This document shows positions 1 to 11,845 of a DNA stretch of 64,000 nt, in pieces. The position numbers and the translations under genes were made by a program. Source of the stretch: Branchiostoma floridae (Eukaryota; Chordata; Leptocardii; Amphioxiformes; Branchiostomatidae); NCBI RefSeq assembly GCF_000003815.2, contig NC_049987.1, positions 9,069,100 through 9,133,099 on the forward strand, in the 5' to 3' direction. The notes below the pieces were generated by a model. That model saw nothing but the letters and a program-made list of their open reading frames with translations, did not search any database and was not told where the DNA came from. Numbering within the stretch: position 1 is the stretch's first letter; every line of letters starts with the position of its first letter.

Positions 1-35
1 TCCCGACAATGACAGCACAACTATTGTATACTTAC

Positions 36-3000
36 GCCCTCCTGAGGAGTAAACTGTGACCTGATCACTCTCCGGACCATTGCCGAGGTCATTAAAGGCC
101 TGAACTTTGACCTGTAGAAAAACGTTTTCATGTATCATCAATGCAGATTTGTAGAGTGTATCTTCGCCCCCTTTTTCCAAATAGTAATGTTTTATTGTTG
201 TTCAGGTGTATTTGCCTCGTGCCATTATACATTCTATAATAACAGCATAACTTGCAGCAGTCGCGAGATTGACTGTAAAACGATTTTCTTGCTAGTATAC
301 AACTCCTTTTTTATGAACCATTACAACTGTTAAAGGTCTTTCGACATAACAGAAAACTTGTGATTACTCAGAAAATATATATATAAGATGTATACGTACG
401 TCATACGGTACGTAGTACTGGGTAGGACCGTGCACAAATGACGCCAGCGCGACGCTCTCATTCCTCTTGATCTCCTGAGTCCCCCATGTACTGGTGCCCC
501 TCCTCCGGAACATCACCCTGTACCCAAACCCCGGGCCTCCGTAGTCTCTCATCTCAAAGGGCTGGCAGGAGAGGAAAAAGATGATGATGATGATTTATTG
601 CGCAACAATTGCATCAGTGGTAATGTATGGCAATGTATAGATAACAGAAGTTACAGTCTAATACTACGCATATACATTATATTACAACAAATTCAGTTAC
701 TACAATAATAGTGGATTATATCGAGTGGAATCTACGGTAGGTAACTATTACATGCATCATACTGAGTATTTCTATGCTACTTTGCGACATTACATTTGTC
801 AAAAATCATTTAGAAACGGTTCAGTTCCTTTCTTGCGTGGCATTATAAATGTATTGACCTAGGTGGATAGATATGGAATTATGACATGATAAAAGTACAT
901 TGAAGGTGTCACCACTTATGTGTGGTAGAGATCAATAGATAGATAGGACATACTAGTATACTAGTATTTTTGTACTAGTATTTCAAAAAGAGCACGCAAA
1001 GCAATATCCTGTAGTTACCTCCTAATGCTAAATTAGAATTCATAATTTTGAATAAGTAAATATGAAATAAAACAAAGAAGGCAACATGTCATAAAGTCTT
1101 CTCAGCCATCTGGCCGGTTAGCTCAGTTGGTTAGAGCGTCGTGCTGATAACGCGAAGGTCGCGGGTTCGACCCCCGTGCTGGCCAATAATAGTTTTTACA
1201 GTCTCTACAGTTAGGACAGGGGTTTGGATGAGAACAGTATTTTTCTTTATTTCAGAGTATGCTGTAAATCTACATGCAATTGCATATTTTAAAGAGGCTT
1301 GGAAGAAAGTTCCCGTTGTAACAAAGTAGCGCTAGCGGTCCGTGACTGGTTGACTTACCTTCCATGTGATAAGTAAGTCCTCACGGTTTCCACCACCTCC
1401 GCCTACAACTGGTTTCTTTGTTGGAGCTGATGAAAAATCATATCATTATTCACAACAGGAAGCTAGAATATTAATATAGAGACAGTGTCAGCTTTCGTAA
1501 GTTTTAGTAAAAGTCTACATTTTAAAGATGCACTGATTGTCCTCTGGAGAGCTGGATACATTATCAAAAGAACCGGTTTTCTCAACATTCCCTTGATAGG
1601 AATTGTCTTATATGTTTATTAATCTATTTATGTATTCGATCTTAACAAGACAAAACAGGTCACACGGCACCTCTACAAGTTATGTGTTACATGCGAACGA
1701 ATTGCAAAAGTGGTCTGCAATATGATAAGGCCTTACAATACCTATAAACAAGGATTTATGCATTTACTAGCAAAACAAACATCTATAGATAAAGAGACTT
1801 ACGTGCAGGTAGAGTACGGACCTCTCCCGTCGGGATGCTGGGGTCACCCAGGCCGTAAGGGTTCAGCTCTATGACCCGGAACTTGTACAGCGTGTTGGAA
1901 CTCAGACCGGAAATGTTGACTGACTTCGTGCCTGACGGGAGTGCTAGTGAAAAATGCATTCATCGGATGTGATTATAGTACAGTATGTGTTATATTGAAA
2001 TTTGCCAACGTCGAATCGTCTGAAAACTTCAACTATTGCAGTTCTGAGGTAATCTTAGGTATCTTTGGGTGGTTCAATTCTGGGAAGGACATCTCGGTTG
2101 GGAGTGCACTTGTCGTTCGGAAGGGACGTAAAATGGACTCCCGTTTTCGAAGAAGTGCCTTGAACACGTAAAATGGAAAGGATAGTAACCCCTCTTTGTA
2201 AAAATTAGACCCAGCTGAAACAGCACCGTGTGCCCGGCTTGGCAGCTATTAACCAATGGCGAAGCAATTCTTAGAAGGGAAATCGTACCTCTAGTTGTTC
2301 TCAGGCCGCTCACAGACCCACGCTTGACCTGTTCCCATACTTCTTGTGCAAGAGGATCCTTTGGCTCCGGGATCGCAACACCTTCGATGAGGTACTCTAC
2401 TGCCGAGGCGCCTTGCGGAACTGGTAACCACTGCAACTCCACCCAGTTCGAACCCATCCCCCCAGTCTTTACACCGAGCGGAGCTCCACGGGGCCCTGTG
2501 GACAAATGGTGATACATGTGCATCTCAATAAATTGATGAGTATTACGTAACAACTATTTTGATAGTTGCTATGTAACGCTCAAAATACGTAAAAGAACCG
2601 TCGGCTTCTAAATACCAAGGTTGTACCGTTTCATCTTTTTGCATCGTTACCCGGATGCTGTCACCTACTAGCTTGCTATCCAGATCAAATATACATTTAT
2701 GCGTCGAGCCTCTTGCAGAGAGGACAAAACTGACTCGGCAACTATTGTAGGTTTGAATACCAGTTTGCAAGGAAGACAGATGATAACGTCGGAAAAATTG
2801 GAACGTAAGCAGTCAATTTTACCTGTACAATGAACCTGTAAATACTGTACGTATATACGTATATAGCGTACCTCTTATCTGTCACCCCATTATTTGACAA
2901 TGAGCTTAAGTACCTAAAGATCACTTTCAATTTCTTTCTCAACGAACAGAAATGGGGCCGGGGGAGTAATCGAACGCCTGCTAGCTTACCTTGGACAGTG

Positions 3001-6000
3001 ACGCTACAGGACGCCTGCACAGTGAGACCACCTGATTCAGCTGAGCAGGTGTAGGTCCCGGACAGACTGGGGGCCGCGTTCTTAATGATCAGGTCACCAT
3101 TTGAGCCCTGTTGCAAGGGAAAACAGATGAACAAAGTAATGTTTTGTAATGTATACATGTAAGAAGCAACCGCTTACTTATTTTGTAAGCAGGGGGCTTT
3201 GGAAGATCTGAATCCAGTGGTTAAGTCAAAATTAACAATATTGGTTTATGCATTTGTGAACCTACATCACGCATTCCCCCAACACTGCAATCACGTAAAA
3301 TGCATGTTACAAAAAAAAGAATACATCTTAACACAGTTGCTTTATATGTAAATCATGACGACCGAAAAAAAGCGATACCTTTACTTTCGGGCTACATGTA
3401 TATTTTCAAATACCATATATTCCCTAGATCTTCTGGAAAAGCGAACAACATCGATATGCTCACCCTCTCATAGTACTGGGTGCTGGCGTTAACGCTGACT
3501 TCCAGTCTTCTGCCATTGACCATCCACTTGTAGGTGACGTCCAAACGTCTGTCTGTGCGCGCTGTGCACCGCAGAGTCTTCAGTCCTCCGGTATCAATGG
3601 TTGTATCTGAGGGGCTTGTCGTTATGACCGTGGCATCTGGAGTGAAGCGAGCATAGAAAGAAGTCGTAGGTATTGACTGTGGTAAATCAGGTGAGCCAAA
3701 CAAACTTTTGAATTGTCCTTTCTGCTTCTGAATCAGTGTTCTCATAGGCTGCCAATTCATAAAATTACAAACTCGAAATTTGACGTATTTGCATGAACGT
3801 ACCGACGACCCTGACTTCCCCCGTGGAACTTGCCGACCCCAGATCGTTGATGACGGACACTGTGTACAACCCGGCATCGTTGATGGATACGTCATTGATC
3901 TCAAGGTACCCTTGGCTGGTTATGTTATATCTGAAAAACAAAGCACACATGATGCATTGTGTTACCTTAAACAATAGCTTAGAGGTATTGAATATTGCTC
4001 TAGAAACCTAAAAAAAAATAGATAACATGAGATGAGGTCCTATTTCGGTTACAGAAGGTCCTGAATGACAGCTCATTTTTTGACAATCATTGTCACATTA
4101 CATGAAATTTAATATTACAAACGATTTTTCTCTAAAAAAAATCTCTATTGTCGTGCGTATAAGCCTTAGTACTCCATATATGAAATACAAAGTGTAATAT
4201 GTTGGCAAATGTTCTCAATATGAGCTTTTCTTGTCTTCCTGACGTTGTCTTTTCTCCATTTCTCAAATGTGACCACTAATGCTTTGTTTAAAAACATATA
4301 AATCGTGCGTATTGCAGACTCTACTCACTTGCCGCCTTGTTGTAAGCTCGAGGTGCTTTTCTTCCACTGGATGGTAGGGGTGGGTGCGGCCCGTGCGCTG
4401 TACCGTAACACGGCTTTACCTCCCTCCACTGCCAGCACGCTGGTTACTGGGGAGAAGAATCTCGGCCGCACGTCTGTAAAAATGGGCCGGTACATGTAAA
4501 TGGACAACACGTTCTTTATCTTATTTATTGAGATATACCCTATTGGGGAAGGATTGACATAACAGGTGACTATAACTTTCACGATGCCAACCAAGAGACC
4601 AAAAAACTGTAAGGTTTGATCCACTCACACCAGGAAGGACCAATACTCTTTTCGATAAGTGCGGTGGGCTCGAGATGTGGCTTTATATCCGATCCAAGAA
4701 AATGCCCGGTACTGATTTTCACCTGAATCGGGTGAGGGAATAGATGCCTTTCCGAAGGGCGCAACACCGGGTTTGAGGATTCTTTAATACCCAGAAACTT
4801 CAGATTCTTTTTAGTAAAAAAAACGTAGCCACAGGACTACCTTACCCACATCATTAGATATAATTACATGTATTGATAGTGTTGCATTTTACTCTCGTGC
4901 GAGTTATAAGCATCGCATTAAAGAAATGCTAATGATTTAAACAGTTAATTTACCGCTGACAGACAGCTCGGCAGAGACCTGTGCGGACCCGTACTCGTTC
5001 TCCACGTGACACTGGTACCGACCATGGTCAGACTCGCGGATGTTGTTGATGGTCAGGGTAGTCGCCCCGACCTTGATGCGGATGTCACTGGTGATCGCTT
5101 CGTCGTCAGCAAACCACGAGTATCTAGTAAGAATAAAGAAGGTACCGTATCAAGCATCAGATTTTGCACATGCATAATAAATTGAAATGTAGATGCCTGT
5201 AGTGTCATAGACGTTAATAAAATCAACAATGGACATTGAATTTTTTTTGTGTTGATGTGTGTCCTTAGTTATCTAAAACACTGTCCATAGAGTGTCAGGA
5301 AGGAAGTCAGTGAATGGAAAGATGATCGCAAAGGCCAGACTTGTCGGAATGCACATGGCAGGAAGTAGAGATCAAAGGTGGTACAGCTAGTCGTACAAAT
5401 TTAAAATTTTCTGTGATTTCGTAATCATATATTTTACCTACATTAGTTACTCTCACCATAGAGTGACAAGAAGTAATTATCGGACTCATGTAATGTTACG
5501 ATGACCTTTTACTGAACACTTACTGAACAAGACAGACGATGAACTCTAAATATTTCACTGATTTATGAGATGCACGAAATCTTGTTACCTTAGAGGTTGA
5601 GTTCCCCGCACCGGTGGACATTGAAACCGCACAGTTTCTCCATTCCCCCTCGACTCTGGCGGAATAAAACCTAAAAACTCAGGAGGTGCTGAAAAAAATG
5701 GAAAAAACCCTTGAGTATCCATATCTGTAACTTTTGAACAATCTCGTCGTTATTCTTTAACATGAGACGATATTAAAAACGTGAAAAAAGACGATATACC
5801 TGTAACACTGTATATTTTGCAAACCGGTATGTTATAACGTTATAGATTAGATTAGATGGTTTATTGCACAACAATTGCATCAGTGACAGTATATGGCAAT
5901 GTATACATAGCAGAAGATACAGTCTAATACTAAAAATGCACGTTGTATTATAAAAATTTCAGTTACTACAATACCAGTGGACTATATCGAGTGGAATCTA

Positions 6001-9000
6001 CGGTAGGTAATAAAGGGAACTATTACATCCATCGGCATGATTGCAGTGCATAACATAACAGAACAACATTTTCCGCCACTTACAGTTCAAAATGATGCTA
6101 GCCTCGTCGCTGACTGATCCCAGACTGTTCCTGGCAGTACATCTGTAGGTTCCTGCGTCTTCTTGTTGAACGTCAGTAATGACCAGTTTGGAGTTGGAAG
6201 GTCTGGCCTTCGGGGGGAGGGGGGCGTCTAGTCTCTCCCAGGATATGGTCGGAACCGGTCTGGGAATACGGCGTAATGTCAGGCAGGCGGAAAATGTGAT
6301 ATAGAAATTTAGATTTAAGCAACTCTACCTCCCATGATTGCTACGTTTCGATTTTTGCAAGAAACAAACATAAGAATGTTACTTTGACGTATCAAAACAT
6401 GTAGGGGACATTTTATCAAGCTTTACAACATGTGTTCAGAAATGCCTCTAAAACGAAAGTTCGCAATGTTTTCTGCATGTGGTTTGTTGTAAAACAAAGA
6501 TCAGCTACCTAATACAAAGGCAGAATCAGATCCTGCATGAGGTTGAGAAAGGACTTATTCAAGTCAATTATGTTTTTGTTAATCATTATTCATATTCAAC
6601 TTCTGCATACGAAACCCAGATAATGGTTTTGATATTTCATATTGACCTCTGCTCTCCCGTTCACTTTAAGTTACCCCTGTTGATTTTGTTACTTTTTCTA
6701 ATCACAAATTCTATAGGTTTTGTTGCTTATTTTATTGTATATGAATTGTTACGGACTCCAGAAAGAATAGTGGTACAATATATCAATAATGGAGATCCAA
6801 ATAAAACCAACCAACCAACAAACAAAATGTTTTACCTTCCGGTTGCGAAACATTCTATGGTAACAGAAGATTGCTCGTCTTCCTCCGCAGTCGGGTTCCG
6901 TACAACCGTGACGTCCTCCACTCGGAAGGCCATGGAGGGCTGGGTGTCAAACAGATCTGGAGAACATAGAGATAGATGTACCTTTATGCTTTCAACATTA
7001 CAAGAATTGTCTGACACCTTTCTTGTTAAAACCATTAAGATATCAAAGGCATATGATTTAATATCTAGACATATGCATTGTGACTAGTATAAAATTTGCC
7101 TGAAACATTCCTAGCTTTGAACATTGTGCACGCTTTGAACGCATTACATTCATAGAGTTAAACACTGTGGCTAATGATATCTGAGAAATTGAAAATCTTA
7201 AATCGTATTGAGATGCATTCGTTGAGAATTGAATGTTTTTATAACGCTCAACATACTTTGCTGGTTGTTGACCGTGACGACGGTGGGAGGACTGAACTGA
7301 TCCTGGGTGTTCCCGTTAGAGTTGGAGTTCGGGGCGGCGCTTGTCGCACGACATTGGTACGACCCGGCATCAGACTCCCGGACAGACGCGATGTACAGGT
7401 CACCGTTCAGGTCAGATATGTGCACACGGTGGTCCGGAATGACGAAGTTGTTATCTTTGTACCAGCTGTACCTCAAGGCTGAACATAAAATGTACTGGTC
7501 ATTCTATCACTTTCGCAGGCGATTCTTGATATGGCTAGTAAAGGAGTGACAAGTCCTTTCAGAGCTGGGCAGAAAGTCGGCGGCCATGTATATGAGGGAA
7601 CTTGAGGCGTAAGCCTTAAGCGTCCAACCTCTCCACGTAAAAGAACCTAATACACTGACCGAGAAGAGTGGGGGTGATTGTGATTGTGATTTTTTGTGAT
7701 TGTTTCAAAAAAACACGAGCCGCAGCTAAGCCACATTGCACTGCCACTAACTACCTAAAAAAGCACAATCGTCAACTCAGTTGAGGGTAGCTGCTTTACG
7801 CATCTTGGACAAGTTGTCTCTAGCTTTTCTACTTAAGTAAGATAAGACTACAGAGTGGATTTCATATGATAGAATCTGAATCTGTCACTTAGCACTGCTG
7901 TCATGTACTGGTAAAGCAATTTGCTTTCCAGTGTGTGGAAGTGTCTTGTTTAAACATTACTTCACAATATAACCGCACAAACCTGGATGAGCAGTGGGAG
8001 GGTTACAGGTCACTGTCAGCAGACTGCCTTCGTTTACTGTCTTCGGGTCGCGTCGAGATCTGTCCCATTCTCCAATAACTGTGGACAAATGCAAAAGCGG
8101 ATATTAGGCTCTTTATCTACAAGTAAAAACTGTGGTAATAATTTATTTAATCATATCAACGGGTTTAGATAGAACAAAACTAGTTGTTGATAACGATTTT
8201 ACGAGTCTCTGGTATAGCACAAGTAGAACTAGAGTTCCACGAACACATACCTTTGCCAAATAAACCAGGTTTGTTATGTAGAATGATGTCTGTAGACATA
8301 AATGTGTTACTCATTACATTTTATTTTATATGCCCGGAGTTGGTTCATAACATTTCGCCATTGCTTATACAAATTAGATCCCTATTTACATAATGATATT
8401 AAATTGTATCAAGCATCACTTAAGCTATCAGCATACCAAAAATCATGATGATCCTGTCATCCCTTTTTGACTTATTCTCTTTCAAAGTAGGAAACTAAAC
8501 CGGCTCCTGCAGTTCAAGAAAAGATGTTACCGGACCCAAACATACACCTCTTACTCTCTGCCATCTTTCTCAGTTCCATATGTGTCAAGTTTGAAAGTCC
8601 TATCACGGAATGCAGTGGATTTATCAACTTTCCGCATTAATTATGCAAATTGTTAATTTATGTAATTATTATCTCATTGTGTAAGTTGTTACTTAGGATA
8701 TCTACATACCAAAAATCATGACGATCCGTCAACATGTTCATATTTTGCCATTAATTATGCAAATGAGATCATCATCTGCATAATTAATATATATAAATAT
8801 TTCTTTCTTTCTCAGCTACAAATGTGACAAGTTTGAAAGTCCTATAAAGGAATGCAGTGGATTTACAAACTTTCCTCATTAATTATGCAAATTAGCTGTT
8901 GATTTGCATAATTTGAATTCCATCATGTAAGTCTTCCCATTGGCTATCTACATACCAAAAATCATGACGATCCGTCAACACGTTTATATTTTCTCATTAA

Positions 9001-11845
9001 TTATGCAAATGAGGTCGTCATTTGCATAATTAATATGGATTGATTTTTCTCTCTTTCTCATCTATATATGTGACAAGTTTGAAAGTCCTATCATGAAATG
9101 CAGCGGATTTATAAACTTTCCTCATTAATTATGCAAATTAGTTGCTGATTTGCATAATTTGTATTTCATAATGTACATTACTTGGGCTATCTACATACTA
9201 AAAATCGTGACGATCCATCAACACGTTCTCGAGTTATTCTCGTCCAAAGTTTGAAAGGAAATCGGCGACTGCAGTTCCAAACAAGCCGCTAGGGGGTCTA
9301 AACTTATAGTACTTACTCTCTGCCCCAAGGGCTATCTACCACTCAAAAGTCATAACCACAGCATGTCCAGAACACGAGATATCAAAAATTGAGATTCTGC
9401 TGCAGTACCGTAGCAAGCCGCCAGAAGGCCCATTATCGAACTTGACCTTCGTTTTCCCGAACCCTACCCACCTACCAAATATTATCGGGATTCATCCAAG
9501 ACTTCTTGAGTTATGCTGTTAACACACACACACAGACTCACAAGCCTAAAACATAACCTTAGCCATTCTGGCAAAGGTAATGAACAATTGGCGAGTTAGC
9601 GTTATATTGGATTGTTCTAGATCTATCGTTAACAGTCGGAGTCACTAAACAGCATAGACACAACATTCTCCTATGCAAAGCCACCCATATGCTACAAGGA
9701 CTATACGTAGGAGAATGGTGCAAAACAACACCATATTAGGCATACAAAACTCAATTTGATATGCAGAGGCTATAATATAAGATCGGCCTTGCTCAGCACT
9801 ATCGCCGTCCTAATAATCCACTGCGTCCTAGAGAGTAGGTGCTATCCAATGGCTAACAGTTAACAACTTTGCATGTAACAACTTACATGCAAACTTGAGT
9901 GTGGCTGTCCTGCTGATTTCCTTCCCTACAGAGTTGATAGCGGTGCACCTGTAGCTGCCGATATCTGTCGTGTTACTGGGGTTCATTATGGTCAGGTTAC
10001 CGCCAACAATGGAGTATCTCTCACCAACTTGCACCTGTGGTTATACAACACACGTCACACGGGTAGACAAAGAAAGCAGTGTCACTTCAGGGTCCTGTAT
10101 TTCACCACGAACAGTATAATCATTTGCTACACACCCCATAAGCAAAGTCTTTCTTGAGCAAACATTTGTTGTATGTATAATGTTTGAACCCACTGCCCCT
10201 GCCAGCCATGCTTTCATACACCTCCAAGTGCCGTGATGCAACAGCATACAACAGAAATTTACTTGCTTTTGGTGCTTTAAGTAAAGCTCGTTTTATCATG
10301 ACAGTGTCACGTCTACACTAGTGGGACACTTCCTTGACGTGTCAGTCACTGTCAATGAACCTGCGTCCCTTCGAAGCCATGCCACTATCAGATTCTAAAG
10401 TACTTCTACGTAAGAGGCAAAGCGCTCCGCTTCAGTTACCATGCATATGCATAACCAACGTTACGCTTCATCTCAAGAACACGAGAAACAGCAGTGCAGA
10501 AAGTTAAACGAGCATTCTTTAACACATTTCATACTTTCATTGGATTCTGCAAGGTGCCTGGCTCAATTAGATGCTGTTCCTCAGCCTGAAAGATGATGGT
10601 TGCATTATAACACAAAGTTATTTTGTTTTAGGCAACAATGTTGTGAAATAGGAATAGAATTTTTTTTGCTTTGTTGACGTGACAAGGTTTGAGCGACTTG
10701 AAAGTTGTTCAGAAGGCCCAGCTTTTCCTGCTGTTGATAGAAAAGAAGTTGTGCGTTGTGCAGGTATTTTACTACTGTAGAGATAGATAATAAATTTACT
10801 TTAATCTAGCAGCAAATAAACACACAAACAGATTATACAGATTATTTTGGAAAAAAAAGGACATTACGTCACAAAGTTTTTTACGATAAATGCATATTCT
10901 ATAGACTCAGCAACGTCACTCACCGGAACCCTGTCCCGCTCCCACTCGTAAGTTGGTTCAGGATTGCCGATTGCCGCACACTGCATGACGGCGTACTTCC
11001 TCTCCCCTGCAGGGTCGTACACCACGTCCTTCGGCTCATGGATTATCAACGGCTCCTGCTGGGGGACTGGCGTGGTGGCAAACATGGTATTTATGACTAC
11101 CTTCTCGGCCGTTATAGTTATCCAGAAAGAACCTATAATCACTCCACACTAAATCATTCTTGGTGGGAATACCAGCAACTTTTATTGACTGGTATAAAAC
11201 ATAACAAGTACGAGAACGTTTACAAACTATTTTATTTATCTATCTTCAGTAGCGATTTGTCATCAATATGTTTAAAATGGTATTTATTTGCAGCGTCGAG
11301 TAGAGGATTCATCAATATGTTTAAAATTATATTTATTTGTAGCGTCGAGTAGGGGATTCATCAATATGTTTAAAACGGTGTTTATTTTCAGCGTCGAATT
11401 GTGTATTCATCGATATGTTTAAGAACACGACAAACGGGTAATATTCAAAGGATAGGATTCTGTAGTACAATTCGCCAGTTTTTTAATGCAAAGCGTATTG
11501 CAAACAGTTGTATTTACTCGTTTTGACATGTTGCTGTTCTTGAATATCAATATATGTTACATTTCCTATTGTTGAAAATCATACTGTACATATGCTTATT
11601 TGCATTTTCATTACTTTGATCTATTAAAGCTTTCATGGGAACATAGGTTGTATTTACTGTGCATTTGAATCCAATATTGTGAGGTTATTGTATTTTCATT
11701 TTTCTTTCTTACCGTTTTCGGCGATTATTTGGCTTCTGGGATCCAGATAGGGGTTCTGTCCTCCGATCTGTCCACAGGTCAGTGTGACGTAAGACAAGAT
11801 GGCGGCGACGCTCAGCAAATGCAACAATGGTAGCCGGACTGCCAT
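36..11845 (-). CDS. Contactin-like Ig/FN3 receptor, gene A (3' end beyond left edge)
   Basis: Cell-surface adhesion receptor of the contactin family, partial. Eighteen exons read leftwards with GT/AG borders and consistent phases: 11713-11845, 10924-11066, 9887-10034, 7983-8078, 7257-7478, 6836-6956, 6084-6259, 5589-5688, 4954-5123, 4329-4473, 3803-3930, 3464-3636, 2990-3107, 2289-2495, 1803-1931, 1359-1426, 400-561, 36-111 (about 838 codons). Exon 1 encodes a signal peptide (MAVRLPLLHLLSVAA...); its 5'UTR reaches an acceptor at 11874. Ig1 is about residues 50-141, Ig2 142-247, Ig3 248-346, Ig4 347-436, Ig5 437-527, Ig6 528-624, FN3-1 625-736, and FN3-2 starts at 737. FN3-2 carries the contactin hallmark GGGGGNREDLLITW followed by GPGFGYRV. 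Ig5 lacks both canonical cysteines (LRYSA and LYTVSV). The acceptor of exon 2 is the least certain border. It is a head-to-tail paralog of the gene at 20957-40127. Whether it also has a transmembrane helix and CARDs cannot be seen here. Confidence 0.9.
583..775 (-). repeat. Dispersed retroelement 3' end, copy 1
   Basis: About 190 bp that recur at 5850-6040 with clear similarity, including the shared stretches TTTATTGC.CAACAATTGCAT and TATATCGAGTGGAATCTACG. Read on the minus strand, each copy ends in GCAATAAA followed by a short simple tail, (ATC)n here and ATCTAATCTAATC in the other copy. That is typical of the 3' end of a non-LTR retrotransposon or SINE. It lies in an intron of gene A. The family was not identified. 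Confidence 0.55.
1112..1185 (+). tRNA. tRNA-Ile (anticodon GAT)
   Basis: A complete 74-nt cloverleaf without intron. The acceptor stem GGCCGGT/GCTGGCC contains two G-U pairs. The D arm is GCTC...GAGC. The anticodon stem TCGTG/CGCGA encloses the loop CTGATAA, so the anticodon is GAT (Ile). The T arm is GCGGG-TTCGACC-CCCGT and the discriminator base is A. The internal promoter boxes A (TTAGCTCAGTTGG) and B (GGGTTCGACCC) are intact. The body matches the usual metazoan tRNA-Ile, which normally carries AAT. It sits antisense inside an intron of the contactin-like gene, between exons 400-561 and 1359-1426. Confidence 0.93.
2090..2170 (+). mobile_element. SINE tail fragment
   Basis: Contains TTCGGAAGGGACGTAAAA, then a TCCCGTTTTCGA block and a CTTGAACACGTAAAA block. 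The same order of blocks occurs in the 5S-derived SINE on the minus strand at 36890-37130 and in the fragment at 25330-25480. Only this shared body segment is recognisable here. It lies in an intron of gene A, between the two exons of FN3-1. Confidence 0.45.
5850..6040 (-). repeat. Dispersed retroelement 3' end, copy 2
   Basis: Second copy of the element at 583-775, in the same orientation, also intronic in gene A and ending about 45 bp before exon 6084-6259. The simple tail differs (ATCTA repeats), as expected of independent retroposition events. Confidence 0.55.
8229..9580 (+). repeat. Octamer-palindrome interspersed element, copy 1
   Basis: A roughly 1.35-kb element with a near-complete second copy at 54716-56042 in the same orientation. 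Both begin CTAGAGTTCCACGAACAC and carry TACCTTTGCCA near the start (8248-8258) with its inverse TGGCAAAGGTA at the end (9569-9579), an 11-bp inverted pair. The interior holds three tandem units of about 242-246 bp (starting near 8581, 8823 and 9069). Units carry inverted octamers ATGCAAAT and ATTTGCAT inside AT-rich palindromes. There is no coding potential, so it is probably a non-autonomous DNA element. It occupies the intron between exons 7983-8078 and 9887-10034 of gene A. Confidence 0.7.
11240..11425 (+). repeat. 49-bp minisatellite
   Basis: The block TCATCAATATGTTTAAAA starts at 11260, 11309, 11358 and (as TCATCGATATGTTTAA) 11407, an exact 49-bp period for nearly four units. The units share GCGTCGA. 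It lies in the first coding intron of gene A. Confidence 0.8.

Noticed and set aside
2543-2770. 75-codon minus-strand frame between Ig6 and FN3-1 of gene A
   Set aside because: Exons 2990-3107 and 2289-2495 join directly in phase; including this frame would disrupt the domain order, and it shows no Ig or FN3 pattern.
6479-7087. 202-codon plus-strand frame with hydrophobic stretches
   Set aside because: It overlaps a real exon of gene A on the other strand (6836-6956) and is otherwise AT-rich intron with a CCAA simple repeat.
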